Positions 20,082 to 27,961 of a stretch of 64,000 nt of DNA are shown one piece after another. A model generated the notes under the pieces. It did not search any database. It saw only the letters and a list, made by a program, of their open reading frames with translations, and was not told the origin of the DNA. Origin of the DNA: Ghiorsea sp. (GTDB lineage Bacteria; Pseudomonadota; Zetaproteobacteria; Mariprofundales; Mariprofundaceae); NCBI GenBank assembly GCA_030949605.1, contig JAUZSH010000033.1, forward strand, positions 62,001 through 126,000, given 5' to 3'. Position 1 is the first letter of the stretch, and each line of letters starts with the position of its first letter. Position numbers and translations under genes: made by a program.

Positions 20082-20471
20082 GTGCGTTATGCCCTCTTAT
20101 TTATCGCCCTGTTTTTCCCAGCTTGTACAGACTTTGACAAAAGCCAAATTGACAATTTGTTAGACCAACGCAATATAAGCATCAATCAAAAAAATATTGA
20201 AGGATATTCATCTTTATTGAGTCAAGCATACCTTGATCATATGGACGGTGAAGTCGTTCAAAGTATGCAACATATTTTTAAGACTTTCGAAAAAATTGAA
20301 ATGGTATCACGTGATCGTAGGATTCAAATCAATAGTGAAGAAGATGCCATTTGCGAGCAAACATATGTTTTAAAAGTCTTTGCAGATAACGAATGGCGAA
20401 AAATAGTCAAACGCGAACAATTAAAATTTAAACGTGAAAATGGGCATTGGAAAATCAGTAGCGGACTTTAA
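20082..20471 (+). CDS. Small putative lipoprotein
   Basis: 129 residues starting with GTG one base after the bamD stop. Hydrophobic N-terminus ending in FFPAC, a plausible lipobox with Cys15. The rest (IEGYSSLLSQAYLDHM ... EQLKFKRENGHWKISSG) has the feel of an NTF2/SnoaL-like fold, whose last strand typically reads NGxWKI, but I cannot assign a family. It is probably a periplasmic lipoprotein translated with bamD. No function is proposed. Confidence 0.65.
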   Translation: MRYALLFIALFFPACTDFDKSQIDNLLDQRNISINQKNIEGYSSLLSQAYLDHMDGEVVQSMQHIFKTFEKIEMVSRDRRIQINSEEDAICEQTYVLKVFADNEWRKIVKREQLKFKRENGHWKISSGL

Positions 20472-20486
20472 ACAACAATCAAGAAA

Positions 20487-20563
20487 GCTCTCGTAGCTCA
20501 GATGGATAGAGCGACCGCCTCCTAAGCGGTAGGCCACTGGTTCGACTCCAGTCGAGAGCACCA
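20487..20563 (+). tRNA. tRNA-Arg (anticodon CCU)
   Basis: Complete cloverleaf of 77 nt including encoded CCA. Acceptor stem GCTCTCG/CGAGAGC, D-arm GCTC..GAGC, anticodon stem ACCGC/GCGGT with loop CTCCTAA (anticodon CCT), T-arm ACTGG-TTCGACT-CCAGT, discriminator A. It reads the AGG arginine codon. Confidence 0.97.
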
Positions 20564-20597
20564 TTTACAAAAACAAAGAAGATCGACAAGAGCCCGT

Positions 20598-20622
20598 AAG
20601 CCTAGTGTTTAAAGGCTTTTTT
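20598..20622 (+). terminator. Intrinsic terminator after tRNA-Arg
   Basis: Six-base stem AAGCCT/AGGCTT followed by a run of T, 35 bases after the tRNA end. It fits as the tRNA transcript terminator. The rest of 20623-20825 is non-coding and contains the 20738-20791 repeat and a GTCTGG..CCAGAC hairpin near 20835. Confidence 0.65.
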
Positions 20623-20737
20623 CTTGCCTAGTTGTCCGATAGCGTCCTATACTACCCGATAGAAACCAAGAAAAACGGGGGGGCTTTTTGGGGGTATAAA
20701 TCCCAAAACACCACTTAAAACAAAAAAGATACCAACA

Positions 20738-20791
20738 CACTACTGTCCGACGAAAGTCGCATATCGTCATACCCGACTTGATCGGGTATCC
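20738..20791. repeat. Partial copy of the TGTCCGAC repeat
   Basis: Matches the right end of the 6662-6805 element in inverted orientation with very few differences, including the TACTGTCCGACGAAAGTCGC end and the ACCCGACTTGATCGGGT dyad. A shorter related stretch (dyad ATACCCAATCAAGTTGGGTAT) occurs near 21491. Confidence 0.65.
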
Positions 20792-20825
20792 AAAAAATTG
20801 GTCGTGAGTTGTCATGGATGAAGCA

Positions 20826-21453
20826 TCACCAAGGTCTGGAAGGTAATCCAGACGCTGCCCACATCTGCTGCCAATAAACATCATAGATTTCAAAATCACC
20901 ACGTTCCGCCAAAGATGTAGCTGAAAAGACTGTGCCTGACCAAAGCCATGCTGTAATCAATGCAAAAAAATACAGTCACTGGCCCCATGTCTCTTCGTGC
21001 TGCCCAAAATGTTAGAATGAGTAATGGCCACACCAACATAGCAGCCACACCCGCATCACCCCAACGCCCAAGCCAAGCGTGACCGGTACCTGGTAAAATT
21101 GCAGCCAATAAACCTGGCATAAAAGACGCTTCAACTTGGGGAATAGGGTGTGATTCTAACCAGCCTTTCATCAACATATCATATTGATTATCACTTTTGG
21201 GAATCAAAATATTGTATGAGCTATTGCTTTTAGCATGCAGACGTAGCATTAACAACCGCTTGGCGATATCAAACCGCTGCGTCCATACCGTGGATTGCCT
21301 CGATTGTAATATTGCACCATTAAGTACCGCAATCGCTTGTCTATCCTGCCCTATTTTCGCCAATTGCATACTTTCCTGCCACACTTCTTCTGGCGCTGCA
21401 TTGACCAACATTGGCAAACACAACAGCAGTAAACCTAAAATATACTTTAACAT
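20826..21453 (-). pseudogene. Membrane-associated protein of unknown function, frameshifted
   Basis: Start ATG 21453 with GGAG five bases upstream. A cleavable signal (LKYILGLLLLCLPMLVNA) is followed by a helical ~100-residue region and a C-terminal hydrophobic part. As it stands the frame ends at 20896 with a tail that looks wrong. Removing one base from the A7 run at 20964-20970 lets the frame continue to the stop at 20826, giving FFALITAWLWSGTVFS, another transmembrane helix, and a soluble tail, about 208 residues in all. Either a homopolymer sequencing error or a recent pseudogene. It follows gspF, so a link to secretion is possible but unproven. Family not recognised. Confidence 0.6.
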
Positions 21454-21526
21454 AAATACTCCAAAAAAATTCTTCTTGTCCCCGAGACGATGGATACCCA
21501 ATCAAGTTGGGTATGACAAACATGTA

Positions 21527-22732
21527 TTAATGCACAAGCTGATTCATTTCTACAATCGGCAACAAAATCGCCATCGCCAGTGTACCTACACCCACCGCCA
21601 TCCCCATCACCAACATAGGTTCCATGATGGTGAGTAGCCGTTTGATATTACGCGAAGATTCTTTGTCATAATTATCCGCCACTCGAATCAACATTTTATC
21701 TAATGTGCCTGATTGTTCACCCACTGCAATCATACGCAAAGCAAGCAATGGTACATAACCACCTGTTTTCAAACCATCTGCCAACGATGAGCCTTCGCGT
21801 AACATGTCTCTGGCTTGAGCCACAGACTCGCGCATGGGTAAAAGGGTGATGGACTGTTGGGCAATTTTCATGGCTGCCAATGCAGGCACGCCACCCTCAA
21901 GCAACATGCCCAAAGTTCGTGTATAACGAGACGTATTGGTTTTGAGCAATAACGATGATAAAGCAGGTATTTTAAGTAGCAATTCATCGCGCTTGTAACG
22001 CATGGTTTCTTTTTTCATGGCCATGATATAAGAAAATACGGATGCACTGAACAAAAAAGTAAGTATCAAACCGTTATTTCGAATAAACTCAGAAGATGCA
22101 ATCACAAACACCGTTAAAGCTGGTAAATCACCACCAGCGCGTTCAAACACTGTCACAATCTGTGGTACAACCACTGCCAATAAAAACAACATCACCACCA
22201 CACCAAAAGCTAAGATAATCACAGGGTATAATGTTGCGGATAACAATTCTTGGCTAAGGGCTTGCCTACGTTCTAAAAGCTCGGATAAACGCATCGACAC
22301 AGCATCCAACTGCCCCGTCTCCTCACCTGCTTCAACCATATTACAAATCACATCATCAAAATGATGGGTTCGCAAAGCATCAGCTAAAGATTTACCTTCC
22401 AGAACCTGCTGGCGCACCGATGAAATAACCGCATTGGAACGCGCAGTTTCCATGCCTTCAGCAATGGATGAAAGTGAATCCACCAAGGGCATTCCTGAAT
22501 CAATTAACGTCGATAGTTGTTGTAAAAAGTTGACGGTTTCTGCGGGTTTAAGTTTGGCTGCTGCTTTACCTTTGGCGGCTTGTTTTTGCGCCTGTTCCAC
22601 GCTCCGAAGCTTGCGTACAATCAAACCTTGAGCCCGCAAATTCTTACGCGCAGCCCGCTCTGAATCAGCGTCTATTTGTCCTTTTTTTCGCTTCCCTTGG
22701 GCATCTAAGGCATCGTAGGCAAAGATAGCCAT
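21527..22732 (-). CDS. gspF: Type II secretion inner-membrane platform protein GspF
   Basis: 401 residues, the usual length. It begins FAYDALDAQGKRKKGQID, the GspF/PilC N-terminal pattern, and carries two copies of the T2SF domain (each starting with FLQQLSTLIDSGMPL-like and YTRTLGMLLEGGVPA-like segments) with three transmembrane helices. It forms the platform that works with the ATPase GspE. Two bases separate it from the gspE stop. PilC of type IV pili is related, but the gspC-D-E context favours GspF. Confidence 0.93.
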   Translation of the reverse strand: MAIFAYDALDAQGKRKKGQIDADSERAARKNLRAQGLIVRKLRSVEQAQKQAAKGKAAAKLKPAETVNFLQQLSTLIDSGMPLVDSLSSIAEGMETARSNAVISSVRQQVLEGKSLADALRTHHFDDVICNMVEAGEETGQLDAVSMRLSELLERRQALSQELLSATLYPVIILAFGVVVMLFLLAVVVPQIVTVFERAGGDLPALTVFVIASSEFIRNNGLILTFLFSASVFSYIMAMKKETMRYKRDELLLKIPALSSLLLKTNTSRYTRTLGMLLEGGVPALAAMKIAQQSITLLPMRESVAQARDMLREGSSLADGLKTGGYVPLLALRMIAVGEQSGTLDKMLIRVADNYDKESSRNIKRLLTIMEPMLVMGMAVGVGTLAMAILLPIVEMNQLVH

Positions 22733-22734
22733 GC

Positions 22735-24288
22735 TTAATCAACCGCCGCATCGGCACGCGTTGCCATCAGTACTTCATCAAAGCTTGTAATGCCTGCGGC
22801 AATATGCCTTGCTCCATCTTGACGCAAAGAAATTGCACCTGATTGGGCTGCAATTCGGCGCAGTTCAGGCAAACCTTTACCATCATGAATAGCATTGCGT
22901 AGATTTTTCGCAATAGGAATCAATTCATAAATTGCGACGCGTCCAATATACCCAGTATGCAAACACGCATCACAACCTTTGGCATCATAAACAACAGTTG
23001 CCTCTTTCATCTCATCAGAGGTGACATCCAAGGCTTGCCATTCACCATCAAGGATTTCACGCGGTGTTTTACAATCTTCACACAATCTACGTACCAAGCG
23101 TTGCGCCTGCGCCATGACCAAGGATGATGCTACCAAGTAAGGTTCTAAGCCCATATCTTGCAAACGAACAATCGCAGATAGTGCATCATTGGTATGCAAC
23201 GTGGAAAACACCATATGCCCAGTGAGCGATGCTTGAATGGCAATTTCTGCTGTTTCCAAATCACGAATTTCACCAATCATCACAATATCAGGATCTTGAC
23301 GCAAAATGGAGCGTAAACCCGCTGAAAATGTTACCCCGATTTTAGGTTGAACCTGCATCTGCCCAACGCCTTCAAGCTGGTATTCAATAGGGTCTTCAAT
23401 GGTCATCACATTGCGATTTTTTCTATCCACTTCCATCAATGATGCATACAATGTGGTTGATTTACCTGAACCCGTAGGACCTGTAACCAAAATAATACCG
23501 TGCGGTTCTTTAATCACCTTGCTCATCATGGCATGTTGCGCTTGACTCATACCCAAGTCTTTCAGCGTAAGTAAAGTCTGACTTCTATCCAACAAACGCA
23601 GCACCACACGCTCGCCATGCGCTGTGGGCAGCACAGATACCCGCACATCCACTTCACGACCTGCAACTTTCACGCGGAAACGCCCATCTTGTGGGTGCCG
23701 TTTTTCCGCAATATCCAAACCTGCCATCACTTTGATGCGACTTGCCATCGCGGTTTGCACCCGTTTGGGCGGCGATACAATACTATGCAATACTCCATCA
23801 ATACGAAAACGTACCAAAACACTATTTTCAAAGGGTTCAATATGAATATCAGATGCGCGGTCTTTCAAGGCTTGGGATAATAAAGTGTTCACCAGTCGAA
23901 TCACTGGTGCATCATCTTCAGACTCTAATAAATCACCAATTTCTTCAATTTCTTTGGCAAGCCCTACTTCTTCATCTTCAAGGTTTTCCAACATTTGTTC
24001 TGCCGATGCACTTGCCATATCAAATGCCTGATTGAGGGCAATGAGAATCGCATCTTTAGGCACAAGAATAGGCTCAACTTCTGCACCAAATTCACGCCGA
24101 CAATCATCGAGGGTTTCCCAAGGCCATGTCGCTGTATTCACCGACTCTTCAGCCACGGCAACAGGATTTTTCCAAGCATCTGTGGGCTGAAGAGGAAGCA
24201 CCACCGCAGCCCGTAAAACAGGTAAAGAAAAGCGCAATAAGCGCGATTCATCAACTTGTTCATTTAATATTCTATTGAGATGCTGCAT
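22735..24288 (-). CDS. gspE: Type II secretion ATPase GspE
   Basis: 517 residues. Walker A GPTGSGKSTTLYASL, the Asp box VMTIEDPIEYQLEGV, Walker B QDPDIVMIGEIRDLETAE, and a C-terminal zinc-binding tetracysteine (CEDC..CDAC pattern). The N-terminal ~150 residues resemble the GspE N1/N2 domains and include a Glu-rich segment (ENLEDEEVGLAKEIEE). It powers pseudopilus assembly from the cytoplasm. It sits between gspD and gspF in an uninterrupted minus-strand operon. Confidence 0.95.
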   Translation of the reverse strand: MQHLNRILNEQVDESRLLRFSLPVLRAAVVLPLQPTDAWKNPVAVAEESVNTATWPWETLDDCRREFGAEVEPILVPKDAILIALNQAFDMASASAEQMLENLEDEEVGLAKEIEEIGDLLESEDDAPVIRLVNTLLSQALKDRASDIHIEPFENSVLVRFRIDGVLHSIVSPPKRVQTAMASRIKVMAGLDIAEKRHPQDGRFRVKVAGREVDVRVSVLPTAHGERVVLRLLDRSQTLLTLKDLGMSQAQHAMMSKVIKEPHGIILVTGPTGSGKSTTLYASLMEVDRKNRNVMTIEDPIEYQLEGVGQMQVQPKIGVTFSAGLRSILRQDPDIVMIGEIRDLETAEIAIQASLTGHMVFSTLHTNDALSAIVRLQDMGLEPYLVASSLVMAQAQRLVRRLCEDCKTPREILDGEWQALDVTSDEMKEATVVYDAKGCDACLHTGYIGRVAIYELIPIAKNLRNAIHDGKGLPELRRIAAQSGAISLRQDGARHIAAGITSFDEVLMATRADAAVD

Positions 24289-24299
24289 ACTATTTATGT

Positions 24300-26252
24300 C
24301 TATTTTGTTTCAGAAGAAGCAGGAAGGCTTTCTTCTAAAGTGAAATCTTGAGAGGGTGAAAATTCTTCAGGAACTTCACCTTTATCTTGTGGGAATAAAA
24401 TCGTACCGCCTTCAATCGGTTGTTCATACAAATCTTTAATATCATTGTATTTTCGGTTGGTAATCGCACGAATATCATTCTCATCTTTTATAATATGCGG
24501 GCGCAAGAAAACCATTAAGTTACTTTTACTTTTCTTGTTTTCGGTAAATTGGAATGCCTCACCCAAAAGAGGAATTGAACCCAAACATGGAACACGCTGT
24601 ACAGACACGCTGGAGTCATCACGCATCAATCCACCCAACACAATCATCCCCCCATCATTGGCAAGTACGACCGTTTTGATGGAGCGTTTACTGGTAATCA
24701 AACCACCCTCAGCTGCTGTACCACCATCCACACTTGAAATTTCTTGGTATATCTCAAGCCGAACCGTATTACCTTCTGAAATTTGAGGTTTCACACGTAA
24801 GGTAATGCCCACATCTTTGCGTTCAACCGTTTGAAAAGGATTGGTCACCCCCCCAGCTGTGGAGCTACTTCCTGTAATAAAGGGGACATTCTTACCCACA
24901 ACAATCTCAGCTTCTTCATTATCCATGGTTAAAATATTCGGTGTTGAAAGAATATTAGCATCCGTTTGCGTTGCCAAAGCACGCGCCAAAGCCCCTAAAT
25001 TGACAATGGTATTGCTACCAAAGGTAAATGAACCCTTGGCTATACCGACTGCCAAGCCTGCACCTGCAGACAGTGGATTTTGTGCTACCGACTGAATGCT
25101 TGTGCCACCACTATTGCTAAATGATGTGCCACCAAATGCAGTTGTACTCGTGCCTGAGAAATCATTGCCACTTTGCCATTCCACACCAAATTGTTCGCCA
25201 ACACCTACCGACACTTCAACAATCAATGCTTCGACCAACACTTGCAAACGGCGTACATCCAACTTGTCAGTGATTCCATTAATCGCATTCATATCACTGG
25301 GGTCTGCGGTAATCAACAACGCATTGGTGGCAGGGTCTGCAACAATTTTAATGTCCCCTGCGAATAAACTTTTACCCCCTGGTGCTGTTTTTGCAGAACT
25401 ACCACCCACAAGTTCATTCAACACTTTGGCAACATCAACTGCATTGGCATTTTTCAAGTAACGCACCTGTAAACGACCCGAATCAGGTTTCGGCTTCACA
25501 TCTAATTTTCTTACAATCGCAGCCACCTCATTAATCATTTGCGGGGCTGCTACCACAATCAAAATATTACCAGGCTGATGTGATAATGCTTTGATAGAAT
25601 TGGGGCTATTTGGCCCTGCTTTCGCATATAAACCCGATAGGGTTTTAGCTAATTTATCCGCCGAAGCATGAGCAAGCGGGAAAAGTTGAACACCCACCGC
25701 ATCTTGACGATCCACCAACTTCAAAATACCTTGAATACGACGAATATTGCTCGCTGAATCAGTGAGCAACAGCATATTACCACGCGGATAAGCAACCAAA
25801 TGGCTGTTCGGTGAAATCAAAGGGCGAAGCAATGCTACCAACTGCTGTGCATCAGCATATTTTAAACGTAAAACTTGCGTCATCACTTCATCATTTTGTG
25901 GCGCACGCCCAGATTCACGCACCTTCACCGCCTTTTGTTTACTTTCTGCTCGCGGCACAATCTTAATCACTGAGCCGCTATTAACCGTGGCAAAGCCATT
26001 CACTTCCAATACCGATAAAAATACATCGTAAGCTTCATCTTCAGAAATTGGCGTTGGAGAAATAATGGTCACACTACCTTTCACACGATTATCCACCAAA
26101 AAATTCTTATTGGAGAATCCCGACACAAATTCAATAAATGCCCTGATGTCTGCATTTTTAAAATTCATCGTCACATCTTGCGCCCATGCTGGACTACTAC
26201 TCAACAGCAGACATCCCAACAACCAAACTCGTGTTCTAAACAACATTCGCAT
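24300..26252 (-). CDS. gspD: Type II secretion outer-membrane secretin GspD
   Basis: 650 residues. Signal peptide ending in SSSPAWA, then N0 (VTMNFKNADIRAFIEFVS), N1-N3 repeat domains and the secretin core with VPFITGSSST, VERKDVGITLRVKPQI and VLGGLMRDD, all GspD hallmarks. It forms the multimeric outer-membrane channel. Followed by gspE after nine bases and preceded by gspC. Confidence 0.96.
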   Translation of the reverse strand: MRMLFRTRVWLLGCLLLSSSPAWAQDVTMNFKNADIRAFIEFVSGFSNKNFLVDNRVKGSVTIISPTPISEDEAYDVFLSVLEVNGFATVNSGSVIKIVPRAESKQKAVKVRESGRAPQNDEVMTQVLRLKYADAQQLVALLRPLISPNSHLVAYPRGNMLLLTDSASNIRRIQGILKLVDRQDAVGVQLFPLAHASADKLAKTLSGLYAKAGPNSPNSIKALSHQPGNILIVVAAPQMINEVAAIVRKLDVKPKPDSGRLQVRYLKNANAVDVAKVLNELVGGSSAKTAPGGKSLFAGDIKIVADPATNALLITADPSDMNAINGITDKLDVRRLQVLVEALIVEVSVGVGEQFGVEWQSGNDFSGTSTTAFGGTSFSNSGGTSIQSVAQNPLSAGAGLAVGIAKGSFTFGSNTIVNLGALARALATQTDANILSTPNILTMDNEEAEIVVGKNVPFITGSSSTAGGVTNPFQTVERKDVGITLRVKPQISEGNTVRLEIYQEISSVDGGTAAEGGLITSKRSIKTVVLANDGGMIVLGGLMRDDSSVSVQRVPCLGSIPLLGEAFQFTENKKSKSNLMVFLRPHIIKDENDIRAITNRKYNDIKDLYEQPIEGGTILFPQDKGEVPEEFSPSQDFTLEESLPASSETK

Positions 26253-26263
26253 TTCCTCTTACC

Positions 26264-27124
26264 TTATTGGATAACATAACTTATTTGCTGCATTGAGCCA
26301 TTTCTCTCAACTTCCACATCAATGAATGTGGCACTTTGTAGCTCACGATACATACGCATAGCCTGCTCAGCACCCGTGACCGACTCACCATTCACCACTT
26401 TAATAATATCACCATTGAGCAAGCCAATTTCTTCATACAATGAGCCTTTCACAATATCACTAATCTTAAAACCATCAGGTTTACCATTGGAGAAATGGGG
26501 GCTAACCCTTGCTTGACTAAGTAAGGTTGAAAAGTTTCGCATTTGCGAATTAAGGTGGTTTCTGTCAATTCTTTTATTCAGAACATCCGTGCGAATAGGG
26601 ACTCTTGGGGCAACACGCCTAGGCGCAGCCACAGCTGAGGCTTTGATCAATCTTTTGCCTGTTTCAATCGCAATGCGCTCACGGTTAGCACCGTGTTTCA
26701 CTACAATTGCCATAGGATCAACCGCTATCAATGTTACATTTGGCTGTATCTCTTCTTTAAGAAAAAACACCGCCTGTTTTTTACTTGTACCCACGGTGAC
26801 CATGGCTGCAGACCTGTCTCCTGCAACCACCGTGCCGATTAATTTAATATTCAATCGACTGACTGTCACTGGAGTATGCGTAGGCTGTGAAATAGGCTGT
26901 GTTTTTTTAAAAACTTGCGGCTTCCCAAACAAATCAACCTTACGCAAAAAACTATCATCCACTTGTAAGCTTTGTGATTCGGCTGAAGCTATCGGCTTCA
27001 CCACTGACGATGGCATTTGAAAGGGCATAACAATAAAACCTGCGACAAGCCATGCTCCAAGCAGCACTAGCGCAACCTCTATCCACCGTGGTAGTAACGT
27101 TAAAGTTAAACTTGATTGTATCAT
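26264..27124 (-). CDS. gspC: Type II secretion protein GspC
   Basis: About 286 residues. A short cytoplasmic N-terminus, one transmembrane helix (IEVALVLLGAWLVAGFIV), a homology-region domain (LIGTVVAGDRSAAMVTV), and a C-terminal PDZ domain (YEEIGLLNGDIIKVVNGESV). GspC links the inner-membrane platform to the secretin. The frame is open further upstream, but the ATG at 27124 overlaps the preceding stop (TGATG), which is the natural coupled start. Confidence 0.9.
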   Translation of the reverse strand: MIQSSLTLTLLPRWIEVALVLLGAWLVAGFIVMPFQMPSSVVKPIASAESQSLQVDDSFLRKVDLFGKPQVFKKTQPISQPTHTPVTVSRLNIKLIGTVVAGDRSAAMVTVGTSKKQAVFFLKEEIQPNVTLIAVDPMAIVVKHGANRERIAIETGKRLIKASAVAAPRRVAPRVPIRTDVLNKRIDRNHLNSQMRNFSTLLSQARVSPHFSNGKPDGFKISDIVKGSLYEEIGLLNGDIIKVVNGESVTGAEQAMRMYRELQSATFIDVEVERNGSMQQISYVIQ

Positions 27125-27915
27125 CACGATGCGAATAACAACCCAAAACCAAGCGTTTGCCAACGATTATATGGCCAGAAGCTGCCATCACTTTGTTTTT
27201 CTCCACCCAACGCTTGATACTGATAATCCAACATGATATTCAAACCTTCGATACCCACTTTATATTTGGGCAATGCCCAGCGAAACTTCAGAGCTGTCCT
27301 GTAACCTGATTTCTTATAAAAAGAGTTGGTAAACAAAGGGTTATTCACTTCAACCTGCAACGGAACTGCCACCTCAGCACTTACTTTCCATGGTTGTTCA
27401 CCACCTGTACCTATCAAGGATAACCCTAGCCAAGTGCTACGAATGGTCTCAACAATCGGCTCACCTGCAACAGGCGTTGCAATACCATAGACTACAAAAT
27501 CCTGCCTTGATTGCGCTTGCTTACGCCCAGCCAGCCAAAAACCCACACGGGCATGATTAAGCACTGCATACTCTGCATCCAAACGTATATCCAGTTGTTG
27601 AATATCAATAGCATTGGTTTGCTTTATATCCCAAAACTCCGTGGCGTATGATGTTGAAGCCATCCACGCCCCTGATAAAATAAAATAAACTTCCTTCTTA
27701 AGTTCGCTGCTTACCGAAAATGTTAATGACACACCCTGCCCTTGGCTTTGAGAAGGTAAAAAAGAAGCTTGATTGGCTGTTCTGAAAGCATCATTGGTAT
27801 ACTCTTGGTATTGCCACCACACCTTTTCTGCGCCAACTTGTAGCTCAACCGCCTGCACGGGTACTGAATAAGCAACACAGCACAACAAAAACAATAGGGT
27901 TTGCAGTTTCAACAT
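27124..27915 (-). CDS. Putative outer-membrane beta-barrel protein
   Basis: About 263 residues from the preferred ATG at 27915 (an ATG at 27930 is possible). Signal peptide LKLQTLLFLLCCVAYSVPVQA, then a mature chain rich in alternating hydrophobic strands with aromatic girdles (VSLTFSVSS, EVYFILSGAW, TWLGLSLIG) and a C-terminal strand LGFGLLFAS. This is the signature of a small outer-membrane barrel, but no family was recognised; it is not clearly GspN. The stop overlaps the gspC start, so it is part of the secretion operon and may be a secretion accessory or unrelated cargo. Confidence 0.65.
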   Translation of the reverse strand: MLKLQTLLFLLCCVAYSVPVQAVELQVGAEKVWWQYQEYTNDAFRTANQASFLPSQSQGQGVSLTFSVSSELKKEVYFILSGAWMASTSYATEFWDIKQTNAIDIQQLDIRLDAEYAVLNHARVGFWLAGRKQAQSRQDFVVYGIATPVAGEPIVETIRSTWLGLSLIGTGGEQPWKVSAEVAVPLQVEVNNPLFTNSFYKKSGYRTALKFRWALPKYKVGIEGLNIMLDYQYQALGGEKQSDGSFWPYNRWQTLGFGLLFAS

Positions 27916-27961
27916 GCCCAACTCAACCATGCTCTAACAGCAATGACTATCCTTTTTCGCA

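Noticed and set aside
20487-20900. tRNA-Arg as an attachment site of an integrated element
   Set aside because: No integrase gene and no direct repeat of the tRNA 3' end was seen downstream; the region holds only a terminator and dispersed repeats.
20609-20902. Open frame of about 97 codons on the minus strand after tRNA-Arg
   Set aside because: It is made of repeat sequence, the terminator region and the frameshifted 3' end of the neighbouring gene; no ribosome-binding site and no protein-like composition.
22735-24288. Type IV pilus ATPase PilB instead of GspE
   Set aside because: The neighbours gspC and gspD, and the absence of pilin or pilD/pilM genes, favour type II secretion.
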